Assembly: GCA_035561075.1 (NCBI GenBank)
Contig: DATMYF010000180.1
Location: 69,988-133,987, forward strand
Origin: JAMCRM01 sp035561075
GTDB taxonomy: Bacteria > Acidobacteriota > Terriglobia > Bryobacterales > Bryobacteraceae
Direction: 5' to 3'
Length of the DNA stretch: 64,000 nucleotides
Below the pieces are notes generated by a model. It saw only the letters and a program-made list of their open reading frames with translations, was not told the DNA's origin and searched no databases. Each line of letters opens with the position of its first letter. The first letter of the stretch is position 1. Shown piece by piece: positions 8,022 to 15,946 of the stretch. Made by a program: the position numbers and the translations under genes.

Positions 8022-9822
8022 CGTCGACACTCCCTTCGCGATCGGATTCCAGGCTGCGGGCAATCTCATCGAGCCACGCCGGCTGCGGGTTGCGCCGGTG
8101 CTGGCGGCCGTCCTGGTGCCCGCCGTTTTGGCCGCCGCCCTGAGGCGGCTCGCCTCCGCCGTGCTCCCCTGTATCGGAGCGCAGCGAACTCTCGCCGGTG
8201 CGCCAGGCCTGGGTCGCAAAACCGCGCTCTTCGAGGCCCTGGACAAGCTCCGGCAGGTTATCCTGCAAGGCGCGGCGGAGTTCCGCGTCGGCGGCATGCA
8301 CCGAGAGGCGGATTTCGCCGGCCCGCTCGGCCATCCGAATCTCCACGTTTTCGTCCTGCCCGGCCAGCCGCACGGCGATCTCCCGCACCGGTTCACGCGA
8401 CGGCGCGGCGGGCCCGCGCGGCTCTGGCGCCACTGCCTCGTCCGGCATTGCGGCGCGGGGCGGAGCGGCGGCTTCAGGCGAGCTGCCAGTGTTGGCCGGG
8501 GCCGGCTGTCCGTACGCCTCCGCCGGAACCGCATCGGCAGCCATGACAGCGGACTTCACGGGCGCTTCCCTACGGCCCGCCTCGGGCTCGGCGGGTGGAA
8601 CCTCGGCGTGTTGCGTGGGGGGCGGCATCTCCACTTTGACCCCCTTGGCCTCGCTAGTGCTGGCTGCGACCGGCGCTTGACGGCTATCTTCCAGGCGGGC
8701 TCCGATGGCAGCTTCAGCAGGTGCGGAAGACCCGGCCGGGATCGGCGCGGCTACGGCCGGGTGCCGGATCACGGGATGGTCCGGCGGTGCCGGGGCGGCT
8801 TTTGAAACTTCGGCCGGCGGGACCGGAACCGCTACAGGCGCTGGCACGACGCCCTCCGGGGTGGGCTGCTGCAAAACTTCGAGTGCTGCCGGGGCGGGCT
8901 CCTCGCGTTCGCGACGGGCAGGCGCAGCCGTCCGGATTTCGGGCGGTGCTTCAGGAAGGCGCGTGGGGGCCTCCGCTACGGCCACGTCCAGTGCTTCGGG
9001 ATGCGCGGGCGGCATTTCAACGGCGGCAGCCTCGCGCGCGGGCTCGGAGCGCTTCGGCGCAGGTGCGGCCGGCGCCGGCGCTTGTTGTTTCTCCGGCTGC
9101 GGCGCCTGAAGCGTGTCGATCACCGGCGTCTCCTGAGGCACCGGCTCCTCCGTGGCTTGGATACCCGACTCCGCGGCTGGCTCGACAATGTCTTCCGCAG
9201 CCGCTGGTGCGGCCTTCGGCGTCAACACGGGTGTGGGAACTCGCTCCGCCTGAGGCAGCGACTGCCCGACCGCGGCCACGGCTGCGGGCAGCACCGGGGC
9301 TTCCTGAACGGTTGCCACAGGTGCCGCAGGAACAGGATCCGGAGCCTCAAGAGCCTCCGTCGCCGGCGCTGGAACCGGAACTCCCGGAACCGCCGTATGC
9401 GGCGCTTCTTCAAGCGAGGGGCAAGCCGCATCCTCACAACCCACATCTTCACAAGCCGCATCTTCAATAGCTGGCGTCTCTGCTATATCGGACGTCTCCA
9501 CCGGTTCTTCGAGCGGCACGTCTTCCGGAATCACTCCCGCGGGCACGACGCTGCCGGCCGCTAAATCCCCCGCCAGCTCGAGCATCGCCACCTGGGACGG
9601 GGGCGCCGCCGCGGGACGGAGCAATTCCACCGGAACCGCCAGAACCGGAGCCACGGCCCCTTCCGGCAGGGCCGGCAGACGATTCTCCTCTTCCATCTCC
9701 ATGCAGTCGCCCAGCAGCATCGAGAAAACCAGCCCGGCCCCCTGGGTGGGCCGTAGCTCCACCAGGGCTGGAGCGGCGGCGGGAGCCGCGGCCGTTTGGA
9801 GTTGGAAGATCCCGGATGCCAC
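8008..9822 (-). CDS. fliK: FliK-like hook-length control protein with long Ala/Pro-rich linker
   Basis: Probable molecular ruler that measures hook length and triggers the FlhB switch. The last ~100 residues match the Flg_hook domain, with PVREIAVRLAGQDENVEIRM and IRLSVHAADAELRRALQDNL. Before this lie about 400 residues of low-complexity Ala/Pro/Glu/Val-rich sequence, typical of FliK linkers. The start is uncertain: GTG 9822 is given, ATG 9720 (MLLGDCMEMEEEN) is possible, and the frame is open back to 10020, but starting there would leave almost no room for the divergent flgF promoter. It is the first gene of the minus-strand operon. Identity rests on the C-terminal domain and position. Confidence 0.82.
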   Translation of the reverse strand: MASGIFQLQTAAAPAAAPALVELRPTQGAGLVFSMLLGDCMEMEEENRLPALPEGAVAPVLAVPVELLRPAAAPPSQVAMLELAGDLAAGSVVPAGVIPEDVPLEEPVETSDIAETPAIEDAACEDVGCEDAACPSLEEAPHTAVPGVPVPAPATEALEAPDPVPAAPVATVQEAPVLPAAVAAVGQSLPQAERVPTPVLTPKAAPAAAEDIVEPAAESGIQATEEPVPQETPVIDTLQAPQPEKQQAPAPAAPAPKRSEPAREAAAVEMPPAHPEALDVAVAEAPTRLPEAPPEIRTAAPARREREEPAPAALEVLQQPTPEGVVPAPVAVPVPPAEVSKAAPAPPDHPVIRHPAVAAPIPAGSSAPAEAAIGARLEDSRQAPVAASTSEAKGVKVEMPPPTQHAEVPPAEPEAGRREAPVKSAVMAADAVPAEAYGQPAPANTGSSPEAAAPPRAAMPDEAVAPEPRGPAAPSREPVREIAVRLAGQDENVEIRMAERAGEIRLSVHAADAELRRALQDNLPELVQGLEERGFATQAWRTGESSLRSDTGEHGGGEPPQGGGQNGGHQDGRQHRRNPQPAWLDEIARSLESDREGSVDDEYR

Positions 9823-10032
9823 GGGTAATGCTGATGCAGAAATACGGCCATTGGGAGGGCGCCTGTTTTCAACGCGGAGGGGGTACGGAGCGCGCCAAAA
9901 AATTGCCGCAAGGCTGCCAACGGCAAATCCATGCCGCTCCCGGGCATCACCCTCCGGCGCCCCCGACCGAATGCTATCCGGCACTTCGGGGCCATCCCCC
10001 GGCCGGTCCCCCAATTGCAATCAATCCGCACC
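9823..10032. promoter_or_regulatory. Divergent fliK/flgF control region with dyad and sigma-54-like site
   Basis: This 210-base gap separates the two hook/rod operons. It contains a dyad with TTGCCG at 9903-9908 and CGGCAA at 9921-9926. On the minus strand a sigma-54-like element TGGCA...GCA runs from 9919 to 9904, with GG and GC ten bases apart as that class requires, although the TT before GC is not conserved. It would start a fliK transcript near 9893. No good plus-strand promoter for flgF was found. The match is modest and could be chance. Confidence 0.35.
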
Positions 10033-10767
10033 ATGGACGCACTGACCATCTCGGCCGCCAGTGGTATGCGGGCACGCATGGAATCTCTCGAGATGCTGGC
10101 CAACAACCTGGCCAACGTCGCCACCGGCGGCTACAAGGCGGATCGCGAGTTCTACAGCCTGTACGCCTCCCCGGAGGCGCAGGACGGGACCCTGTCGCCC
10201 GCCGAAACCCTGCCCGTGATCGAGCGCCAGTGGACCGATTTTTCGGCCGGGACCCTGCGGTCGACCGGCGACCCCCTTAACGTGGCTCTCTCGGGCAGCG
10301 GCTTCTTCGCCGTGGAAGGGCCTTCGGGGCCGCTCTACACGCGCAACGGCAGTTTGCATCTGGCGGCGGACGGGACCCTGACCTCGGCCGGCGGCTATCC
10401 CGTGCGCAACGCGGGCGGGGGCACCCTGCGGCTCAATCCGTCCGTCCCGATCGTTATTGACACCGATGGCACCATCCGGCAGCAGGGGCAGGCCGTGGGA
10501 CGCATGGAGGTAGTGGCGTTTCCGGACTCCTCCGCACTCGGCAAGCAGGGCAGCACGTATTTCCGGGCTGCCGCGGGAGCCACCCCCGCGGCCGGCACCG
10601 CAGAGGTGCTCCAGGGAAGTCTCGAAGAGTCCAACGTGGGGGCGCCGCAAGCCGCCGTCCGGCTGGTGGCGCTCATGCGGCAATTCGAGATGCTGCAGAA
10701 AGCCGTCACCCTGGGCGGCGAAATGAACCGCCGGGCGGTGGAGGAAGTCGCCCGTCCTGGCTCTTAG
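10033..10767 (+). CDS. flgF: Proximal rod protein FlgF
   Basis: Rod/hook-family protein of the proximal rod. The start MDALTISAASGMRARMESLE at 10033 aligns with the family; upstream in-frame sequence is ignored. It has 244 residues. MLANNLANVATGGYKADREF is the N-terminal motif. The C-terminus has LQGSLEESNVGAPQAAVRLV and MRQFEMLQKAVTL. It is shorter than FlgG and is called FlgF by this and by its position ahead of flgG. It leads the plus-strand rod/ring operon. Confidence 0.88.
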   Translation: MDALTISAASGMRARMESLEMLANNLANVATGGYKADREFYSLYASPEAQDGTLSPAETLPVIERQWTDFSAGTLRSTGDPLNVALSGSGFFAVEGPSGPLYTRNGSLHLAADGTLTSAGGYPVRNAGGGTLRLNPSVPIVIDTDGTIRQQGQAVGRMEVVAFPDSSALGKQGSTYFRAAAGATPAAGTAEVLQGSLEESNVGAPQAAVRLVALMRQFEMLQKAVTLGGEMNRRAVEEVARPGS

Positions 10768-10780
10768 AGGAGGAGCATAT

Positions 10781-11227
10781 ATGATTCATTCGTTACAGAA
10801 CCGAAGCACAATCCTGGAAACCTCCGGGAGATCTCACCGCGGCAGCGCCGCCCAGAGCGCCTCACGCCGCACCTCGTCGCCTTTCGAAACGCTCATTGCG
10901 GAGCAGGCGGAGAAACCCGCCGCAGCGCCGGCCGCGTCCGGGCAGCAGAAGGCCGCGTCCAGCACCTCCAACACCACCTCCACGGCCTTGCCCGACATCT
11001 TCGGCCGTACGGCCATCGAAAACCACATGAACCAGTGGCTGATGGGCGTGCTCCAGCGGCAGAACGAAACCCGCACGGCGGCGTACAACAACGCGCTCGA
11101 AGGCTGGAAAAATGTGAACGCGCGCAACCGCGAGATGGGGCTGGCGGAAATCGCGCCACCCGAGCCGCCAGTACTCGAGGCCGTGGCGCCGATGGAACCC
11201 GGCTGGTGGTTCGAGACGCATTCATAA
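10781..11227 (+). CDS. Unknown 148-residue protein inside the rod operon
   Basis: Not recognised. It has a strong ribosome site (GAGGAGGAG, 7 bases before ATG) and lies 13 bases after flgF and 16 before flgG, so it is co-transcribed. The N-terminal ~75 residues are Ser/Ala/Thr-rich and probably disordered. The C-terminal half (about 75-148) has a helical patch ENHMNQWLMGVLQRQNETR and ends in a Pro-rich tail with PGWWFETHS. No signal peptide or membrane segment is seen. The disordered N-terminus resembles an export signal, so a secreted rod accessory or a cytoplasmic chaperone are both possible; this is inference from position. Confidence 0.75.
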   Translation: MIHSLQNRSTILETSGRSHRGSAAQSASRRTSSPFETLIAEQAEKPAAAPAASGQQKAASSTSNTTSTALPDIFGRTAIENHMNQWLMGVLQRQNETRTAAYNNALEGWKNVNARNREMGLAEIAPPEPPVLEAVAPMEPGWWFETHS

Positions 11228-11243
11228 ACGAAAAGGAGATGGC

Positions 11244-12035
11244 ATGATCCGGGCACTTTACAGTGCTGCCAGCGGCATGACGGCCCAGCAGCTCAATGTG
11301 GACAACATCGCCCACAACCTGGCCAACGCCTCGACGGCCGGCTACAAGATGCGGCGCGCGCAATTTCAGGACCTGCTCTACCAGAGCATGGTGCAGCCGG
11401 GCGCCTCGGCGGGGCAGCAGACAGTGGTCCCCACCGGCCTGCAGGTGGGTCTCGGCACGCGCGCGGCATCGAGCGAGATTCTCTTCACGCAGGGGAATTT
11501 CCAGGCCACCGAGAATCCATACGACGTGGTGATCCAGGGGCGCGGCTTCTTCCAGGTGCGGACACCCTCCGGAGAACTGGCCTATACGCGGGCGGGAGCT
11601 TTCCATCTGGACCGCGACGGCACCCTGGTGACCTCCGATGGCAACCCTATCGAACCGCAGATCACCATCCCGCCCGACGCCCAGTCGGTCAACATCGCCG
11701 CCGACGGTACGGTCAGCTTCAGTCAGCAGGGTCAGACCGCCACCCAGATGGGCGGCCAGATCCAGATCGCGATCTTCCAGAACCCGGCCGGGCTGAACAG
11801 TCTCGGGGGCAACCTTTACAAGCCGACCGACGCCTCGGGCGACCCTACGGTGGGAAACCCGGGAGGGCAGGAGGGTATGGGGACGCTGCTGCAATTCTAT
11901 GTAGAGCAGTCGAACGTCAGCGTGGTAGAGGAGTTCGTCAGCCTGATCGTCAGCCAGCGCGCCTATGAGGCCAACTCCAAGGTAGTCAAGGCGGCCGATG
12001 ACATGTACCAGCAGGTCAACAATATTCCGCGATGA
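11244..12035 (+). CDS. flgG: Distal rod protein FlgG
   Basis: Builds the distal rod crossing the peptidoglycan and outer membrane. It has 263 residues, the family size. Its N-terminus MIRALYSAASGMTAQQLNVD is diagnostic for FlgG, followed by NIAHNLANASTAGYKMRRAQ. The C-terminal motif has YVEQSNVSVVEEFVSLIVSQ and RAYEANSKVVKAADDMYQQV. A ribosome site AAAGGAG precedes the ATG. The flgA start overlaps its stop. Confidence 0.97.
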   Translation: MIRALYSAASGMTAQQLNVDNIAHNLANASTAGYKMRRAQFQDLLYQSMVQPGASAGQQTVVPTGLQVGLGTRAASSEILFTQGNFQATENPYDVVIQGRGFFQVRTPSGELAYTRAGAFHLDRDGTLVTSDGNPIEPQITIPPDAQSVNIAADGTVSFSQQGQTATQMGGQIQIAIFQNPAGLNSLGGNLYKPTDASGDPTVGNPGGQEGMGTLLQFYVEQSNVSVVEEFVSLIVSQRAYEANSKVVKAADDMYQQVNNIPR

Positions 12036-12913
12036 TGACACTGGCGCTAGCGGCGGCCGCGGGCTGCCTGGCACTTGACGGGGATCGCATCCTGGCACGG
12101 GACATGGCGCGCGCGTGGCCGGAATTCACGGTGGCGGAGGAAACCGCCCTGGGCTATGCTCCCGTGCCTGGCGCGCGCCGCATTTACAGCGTCGCGGAAC
12201 TGGCTCGTCTGGCGGCGCGGTTCGGACTTGCCGCGGCACCTTCGCAGGCAGTCTGCTTTGAGAGACGCATGACGGCGCTCACGCGCGAGCAGGCGCTCAA
12301 GGCCATGCACACGGCGCTGGCTGTGCCGGAAGCGCGCATCGAGATCCTGGAACTGAGCCGCTACCCCGTGCCGGAGGGCGAACTGGCGTTCCCGCGCGCG
12401 GGGCTGCGCACCCCCGGACGCGGCACCCCGGACAATACGCCACTCTTGTGGAAGGGCACCGTGACCTATGGCAACAGCCGCCGCTTCGCGGTGTGGGCAC
12501 GTGTGGCGGTGCGGGCTCCCATACGACTGGTGCGCGCCGCGGTCCCTCTACGCGCCGGCGAAATCGTCCGGCTGGAGCAGTTGCGGGTGGAAGAGGGCGA
12601 AGGCTTTCCGTTCGCGGAGTGGGAGGCTGTCTCGCCGGGGCAGGTGGCCGGACGACGTCCGCGCCGCACCATCCCGGCAGGGTCCGCGATTCCCCTGGCA
12701 CTGCTGGACGAGCCCCGCGATGTGGAACGCGGAGACAGCGTTCAGGTAACCGTGGCGGGGGCGGCGCGCCTGGAGCTCACGGGGCGGGCGGAGTCCGCGG
12801 GCGCGGCCGGCGAGACAGTGGTAGTGCGAAATCCCGAAAGCCGCAGGACTTTTTCCGCGCGGGTAGCCGGGAAGGGCGCGGTGGAAGTGGATCCGGGAGG
12901 GCGTGAACGATGA
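12032..12913 (+). CDS. flgA: P-ring assembly chaperone FlgA
   Basis: Periplasmic chaperone for FlgI P-ring assembly. It has 293 residues, starting in the flgG stop (ATGATGA). The N-terminus is hydrophobic (LALAAAAGCLALDG), consistent with export although short. The C-terminal half is a SAF/ChapFlgA domain, with VRAAVPLRAGEIVRLEQLRV, the RRTIPAGSAIPLALLDEP segment, and VERGDSVQVTVAGAARLELT. The N-terminal half is poorly conserved, as in other FlgA. It overlaps flgH by four bases. Confidence 0.9.
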   Translation: MMTLALAAAAGCLALDGDRILARDMARAWPEFTVAEETALGYAPVPGARRIYSVAELARLAARFGLAAAPSQAVCFERRMTALTREQALKAMHTALAVPEARIEILELSRYPVPEGELAFPRAGLRTPGRGTPDNTPLLWKGTVTYGNSRRFAVWARVAVRAPIRLVRAAVPLRAGEIVRLEQLRVEEGEGFPFAEWEAVSPGQVAGRRPRRTIPAGSAIPLALLDEPRDVERGDSVQVTVAGAARLELTGRAESAGAAGETVVVRNPESRRTFSARVAGKGAVEVDPGGRER

Positions 12914-13608
12914 CGAGACTCATGCTGGTGCTGGTGCTGGCGTTGGCGGCCGGGTTGCCGGCGGCGGGAGCCGGGAAGCGGCCGAAAGCGCCGGAACCCT
13001 CGCCGCTCGACCGCTACGTCGCGGAGGCGTCGGCACGCGCCGATAAGGCAGTGGCGCCGTCACCCGGCTCGACGTGGTCGCCGGTATCGCGCTTTACCGA
13101 CCTGGCGACCGACGTTCGGGCCGCACAGGTGGACGACCTGGTCACGGTCCTGGTGGTCGAGACCGCCTCGGCAGTGGCCAAGGGCACGGTCAAGACCAGC
13201 CGGCAATCGGAGTTGAAGAGCGGGGTCTCGGCCATCGCCGGGGTGACAAAGGCGGCGGGTCCACTGGCCAACCTGGCCGGAGCGAGCACCGCGTCATCGC
13301 TCAACGGGGAAGGCACTACCAGCCGGGAAACCGTCCTGAGCGCCACCCTGACGGCGCGCGTGACCCACGTACTACCCAACGGCTACCTGGTGGTGGAGGG
13401 CACCAAAGACCTGCAGGTGAACACCGAGCGGCAACTGGTGACCGTCCGGGGCATGGTGCGGCCGGCCGACATCGGTGCCGGAAACGTGGTGCGTTCTGAC
13501 CGCCTGGCGCAACTTGAGGTGCGGGTCAACGGAAAGGGAGTGGTGGCCGACGCCATCCGCCGGCCGTTCTTCCTGTACCGGCTGCTGCTGGGATTGCTGC
13601 CATTTTAG
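12910..13608 (+). CDS. flgH: L-ring protein FlgH without a lipobox
   Basis: Forms the outer-membrane L ring. It has 232 residues, with the FlgH core ARAAQ-like segment VRAAQVDDLVTVLVVETASA, then a Ser/Thr-rich stretch, and VTHVLPNGYLVVEGTKDLQV NTERQ as the conserved C-terminal part. A signal peptide is present (LMLVLVLALAAGLPAAGAGK), but there is no cysteine anywhere in the N-terminus, so the lipidation usual for FlgH cannot occur at the normal site. Start overlaps flgA. The diderm envelope implied by FlgH, FlgI and FlgA fits the other genes. Confidence 0.93.
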   Translation: MTRLMLVLVLALAAGLPAAGAGKRPKAPEPSPLDRYVAEASARADKAVAPSPGSTWSPVSRFTDLATDVRAAQVDDLVTVLVVETASAVAKGTVKTSRQSELKSGVSAIAGVTKAAGPLANLAGASTASSLNGEGTTSRETVLSATLTARVTHVLPNGYLVVEGTKDLQVNTERQLVTVRGMVRPADIGAGNVVRSDRLAQLEVRVNGKGVVADAIRRPFFLYRLLLGLLPF

Positions 13609-13619
13609 GGAGAATCGGG

Positions 13620-14723
13620 ATGCGAACTGTGCTGGCGACACTACTGCTGCTGCTCGCCTTGTGCGCGCCGGCAAAGGCCACGGGGGCGCGATTGAAGGAA
13701 CTAGCCTCCATAGAGGGCGTGCGGGAGAACCAGTTGATCGGCTACGGCCTGGTGGTTGGGCTGGCCGGGACGGGCGACCGCCGCCAGGCCGCCTTCTCCG
13801 CCCAGAGCCTTACCAACATGCTGCAGCGCATGGGGGTGACGGTTTCCCCGACGGCCCTCCAGGTAAAGAACACAGCCGCGGTGATGGTGACCGCCACGCT
13901 GCCCGCCTACGCCCAGCCGGGAACGCGTATCGATGTCACCGCCGCGGCACTGGGGGACGCCCCCAACCTGCAGGGCGGGCTGCTGCTGCTCACCAGCCTG
14001 CGGGCAGCCGACGGGCACGTTTATGCGGTGGCACAGGGAGCCGTGGTGACGGGGGGGTTCGTAGCCGGCCGCCCTGGCAATAACCAGACGCTGAATCACC
14101 CGACCGTGGGACGCGTCCCCGGAGGAGCCATGGTGGAACGGGCGGCTCCTTCCGTGGCCCTGGGGAGTACGGTGCGGCTGCAACTGCGGCATGCCGACTT
14201 CACCACCGCGGCGCGCATCGCCCAGGTGCTGAACCACAGGTTCGCAGCGGGCGGGGAGCCCTTGGCACGGCCGGAGAACGCCGCCCTGGTGAGCGTAGTG
14301 GTGCCCCCCGCCTACGCCTCCCGGGCTGTCGAATTCGTGGCCGAACTGGAAATGCTGGCGGTGGAGGCGGACAGGCCCGCCAAGGTGGTGGTGAACGAGC
14401 GCACCGGGACCATCACGATTGGCAAGGAGGTGCGCATCTCTCCCGTCGCCATTCTGCACGGCAACCTGACCGTGGAGATCCAGACCTCCTTCACGGTGTC
14501 GCAGCCGCCGCCGCTCTCGGGCGGGACCACCGAAGTAATTCCGAAGGTCGGGGTAGGGATCAAAGAGGAGGCGGCGCGCAACCTGGTACTCAAGCAGGGT
14601 GCCACGGTAGAGGAACTGGTGCGCGCCCTGACGTCCATCGGGTCTACCCCGCGGGACATCATCGCGATCCTGCAGGGGTTGCAGGCCGCCGGAGCGCTTG
14701 AAGCCGAACTGGAGGTACTCTGA
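13620..14723 (+). CDS. flgI: P-ring protein FlgI
   Basis: Periplasmic P-ring subunit surrounding the rod in the peptidoglycan layer. It has 367 residues with a cleavable signal (VLATLLLLLALCAPAKATGA). The mature start RLKELASIEGVRENQLIGYG and the following LVVGLAGTGD are hallmark sequences, as is LTNMLQRMGV. The C-terminus has GVGIKEEAARNLVLKQGATV followed by VRALTSIGSTPRDIIAILQ. It lies 11 bases after flgH; the flgJ ATG overlaps its stop by one base (TGATG). Confidence 0.97.
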   Translation: MRTVLATLLLLLALCAPAKATGARLKELASIEGVRENQLIGYGLVVGLAGTGDRRQAAFSAQSLTNMLQRMGVTVSPTALQVKNTAAVMVTATLPAYAQPGTRIDVTAAALGDAPNLQGGLLLLTSLRAADGHVYAVAQGAVVTGGFVAGRPGNNQTLNHPTVGRVPGGAMVERAAPSVALGSTVRLQLRHADFTTAARIAQVLNHRFAAGGEPLARPENAALVSVVVPPAYASRAVEFVAELEMLAVEADRPAKVVVNERTGTITIGKEVRISPVAILHGNLTVEIQTSFTVSQPPPLSGGTTEVIPKVGVGIKEEAARNLVLKQGATVEELVRALTSIGSTPRDIIAILQGLQAAGALEAELEVL

Positions 14724-15043
14724 TGGACGCCGTAACCCCCACCGCCGCCGCGGGAATGCCCCAGGCTCCCGAATCCGGGAAACTCGCCGCCGTGGCCCGG
14801 GATTTTGAGGCCCTGCTGGTTTCCGAACTGCTGAAGACCGCGCGCGCCGCGGGATCCGAGGCCTGGCTGGGCGGCGAAGACGCCGCCGCCGACTCCGCAT
14901 TTGGCCTCGCCGAGCAGCAATTCTCCCGCGCCATCGCCGACGCGGGCGGGTTGGGCCTCGCGCGCCTCATCACCCGGGGACTCGAGGACGGCGCTACGCG
15001 CTCCAGCTCTGTCCCGCCAGCGCCTGCTGCGGAGCGGCCATAA
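14723..15043 (+). CDS. flgJ: Rod-binding protein FlgJ, no muramidase domain
   Basis: Rod-cap/scaffold domain protein. It has 106 residues with the FlgJ N-terminal motif VARDFEALLVSELLKTARAA and a following FGLAEQQFSRAIADAGGLGLA segment split by a glycine-rich turn. The peptidoglycan hydrolase domain of the enterobacterial protein is absent, so wall opening must be done by another enzyme. It ends the plus-strand rod/ring operon. Its last 50 bases overlap the 3' end of fliS on the opposite strand. Confidence 0.88.
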   Translation: MDAVTPTAAAGMPQAPESGKLAAVARDFEALLVSELLKTARAAGSEAWLGGEDAAADSAFGLAEQQFSRAIADAGGLGLARLITRGLEDGATRSSSVPPAPAAERP

Positions 15044-15497
15044 AGGCCGCCACCCCATAACCGACCCTCGCGACAGGTATGGCCGGAGGGTCGGGAAGCG
15101 GAGCTGTGGCTGGTTGGGAAGATGTGGTCCCGGGGTCCGCCAGTTCGCTCCACGCCTCCGACAGGGTCGCCAGCAAACGCAGTACCTCCTCGAGCGGTGT
15201 ATCCTCCTGGCGAAGGTGAGCCTCCGTCAGCCGGCGCACCATGTAATCGTAGAGTTCCACCAGGCGTCCGGACAACTCCCCGCCTTTCTCGCGGTCCACG
15301 GCGCCCGAGAGTTCCACCAGGATCTCAACGGCGCGCGAAATCTCCCGCGAGCGCTCCGCGGTGTTCCCCAAGGCGAGGTGACGGCGCGCCTCCCGCACGG
15401 ACTGCTGCGCGGCCCCGTAGAGAATTCGGACCAACTCCACCGGGCTTGCCGACATCACCCGGGCTTCCAGGTAGCGCTCGTTTACGTTGCTCGACAT
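14994..15497 (-). CDS. fliS: Flagellin chaperone FliS with C-terminal extension
   Basis: Cytoplasmic chaperone binding the flagellin C-terminus before export. It has 167 residues, longer than the usual ~130. The first ~125 match FliS, with NERYLEARVMSASPVELVRI and the LVELYDYMVRRLTEAHLRQE helix. The last ~45 residues are a Pro/Ala-rich tail whose codons overlap flgJ antisense. It follows flaG by 12 bases; the pair probably shares the flaG promoter. Confidence 0.93.
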   Translation of the reverse strand: MSSNVNERYLEARVMSASPVELVRILYGAAQQSVREARRHLALGNTAERSREISRAVEILVELSGAVDREKGGELSGRLVELYDYMVRRLTEAHLRQEDTPLEEVLRLLATLSEAWSELADPGTTSSQPATAPLPDPPAIPVARVGYGVAAFMAAPQQALAGQSWSA

Positions 15498-15509
15498 ATT
15501 CTCGGTTTC

Positions 15510-15788
15510 CTATCGGTCGCGCGCCTCGCGGGCGAGCTGCAGCACGTACTCCGGGGGTAACTGCCGCACTACCTCTTTGGTTTTCCGGTTGATGATGCGC
15601 AGGACGGGACGCTGGGTTTCCTGGTCCAGCAGGAAGCTGAGCTCGTTGTCCTGCCCCAGCATTTCAGCGGCGTTTACCGTCCGGACGGCTTGGATGATGT
15701 CGCGATGCTCGGCGAGTTGGCTGCTCTTGGCCTGTTCGGCGGGCGCCGGCACACCGGCCGCGGCGATTTGTGAGAAATGGATATCCAT
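15510..15788 (-). CDS. flaG: FlaG-family flagellar protein
   Basis: FlaG proteins affect filament length and are usually encoded near fliD/fliS. The ATG at 15788 is chosen because AAGGAG lies 7 bases upstream; 92 residues result. The family pattern is present: AAEMLGQDNELSFLLDQETQ, then RPVLRIINRKTKEVVRQLPP and EYVLQLARE. The N-terminus is polar and poorly conserved. A sigma-28-like promoter lies about 85 bases upstream. It is followed by fliS. Confidence 0.9.
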   Translation of the reverse strand: MDIHFSQIAAAGVPAPAEQAKSSQLAEHRDIIQAVRTVNAAEMLGQDNELSFLLDQETQRPVLRIINRKTKEVVRQLPPEYVLQLAREARDR

Positions 15789-15871
15789 AACAGCTCCTTC
15801 AAGCGAGCAGGGGGCAGTGGAAGCGCCACCGCGCCCCGCATACCCCCGGTTCATCCTGCTCCTCGGGTTGC

Positions 15872-15898
15872 ATATCGGCTGCCTTCGGCATGGCTTGC
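15872..15898 (-). promoter_or_regulatory. Sigma-28-like promoter for flaG-fliS
   Basis: On the minus strand GCAAGCCA (15898-15891) is followed after exactly 11 bases by GCCGATAT (15879-15872). The -10 differs from the sigma-28 consensus GCCGATAA by one base, and both boxes resemble the site ahead of the flagellin gene. The predicted start near 15865 leaves a ~77-base leader before flaG. The -35 box matches the classical consensus only partly. Confidence 0.6.
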
Positions 15899-15903
15899 GC
15901 CCT

Positions 15904-15930
15904 GCTTGAAATTCTATTTTTCGCCGATAA
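15904..15930 (+). promoter_or_regulatory. Sigma-28-like promoter for the TIGR03437 gene
   Basis: A perfect -10 octamer GCCGATAA lies at 15923-15930, 16 bases before the ATG at 15947, within an AT-rich patch (AAATTCTATTTTT). Eleven bases upstream is GCTTGAAA, a weak -35. The predicted start is near 15937, giving a leader of about ten bases with no ribosome site. Because the -35 is poor, this is a candidate only. Confidence 0.4.
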
Positions 15931-15946
15931 GGTCTATGAGGAATCC

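Noticed and set aside
8990..9480. Ala/Pro-rich stretch of fliK as an independent repeat gene on the other strand
   Set aside because: The minus frame runs uninterrupted into the Flg_hook domain, so it is the normal linker of FliK.
9924..9950. GCAAATCC on the plus strand as a possible -35 for flgF
   Set aside because: The matching -10 position reads GGGCATCA, which has only four of eight bases of the consensus.
13039..13046. GCCGATAA inside flgH (also 46358-46365 and 48984-48991)
   Set aside because: These lie in coding frames as Ala-Asp-Lys or Ala-Asp-Asn codons with no gene start behind them.
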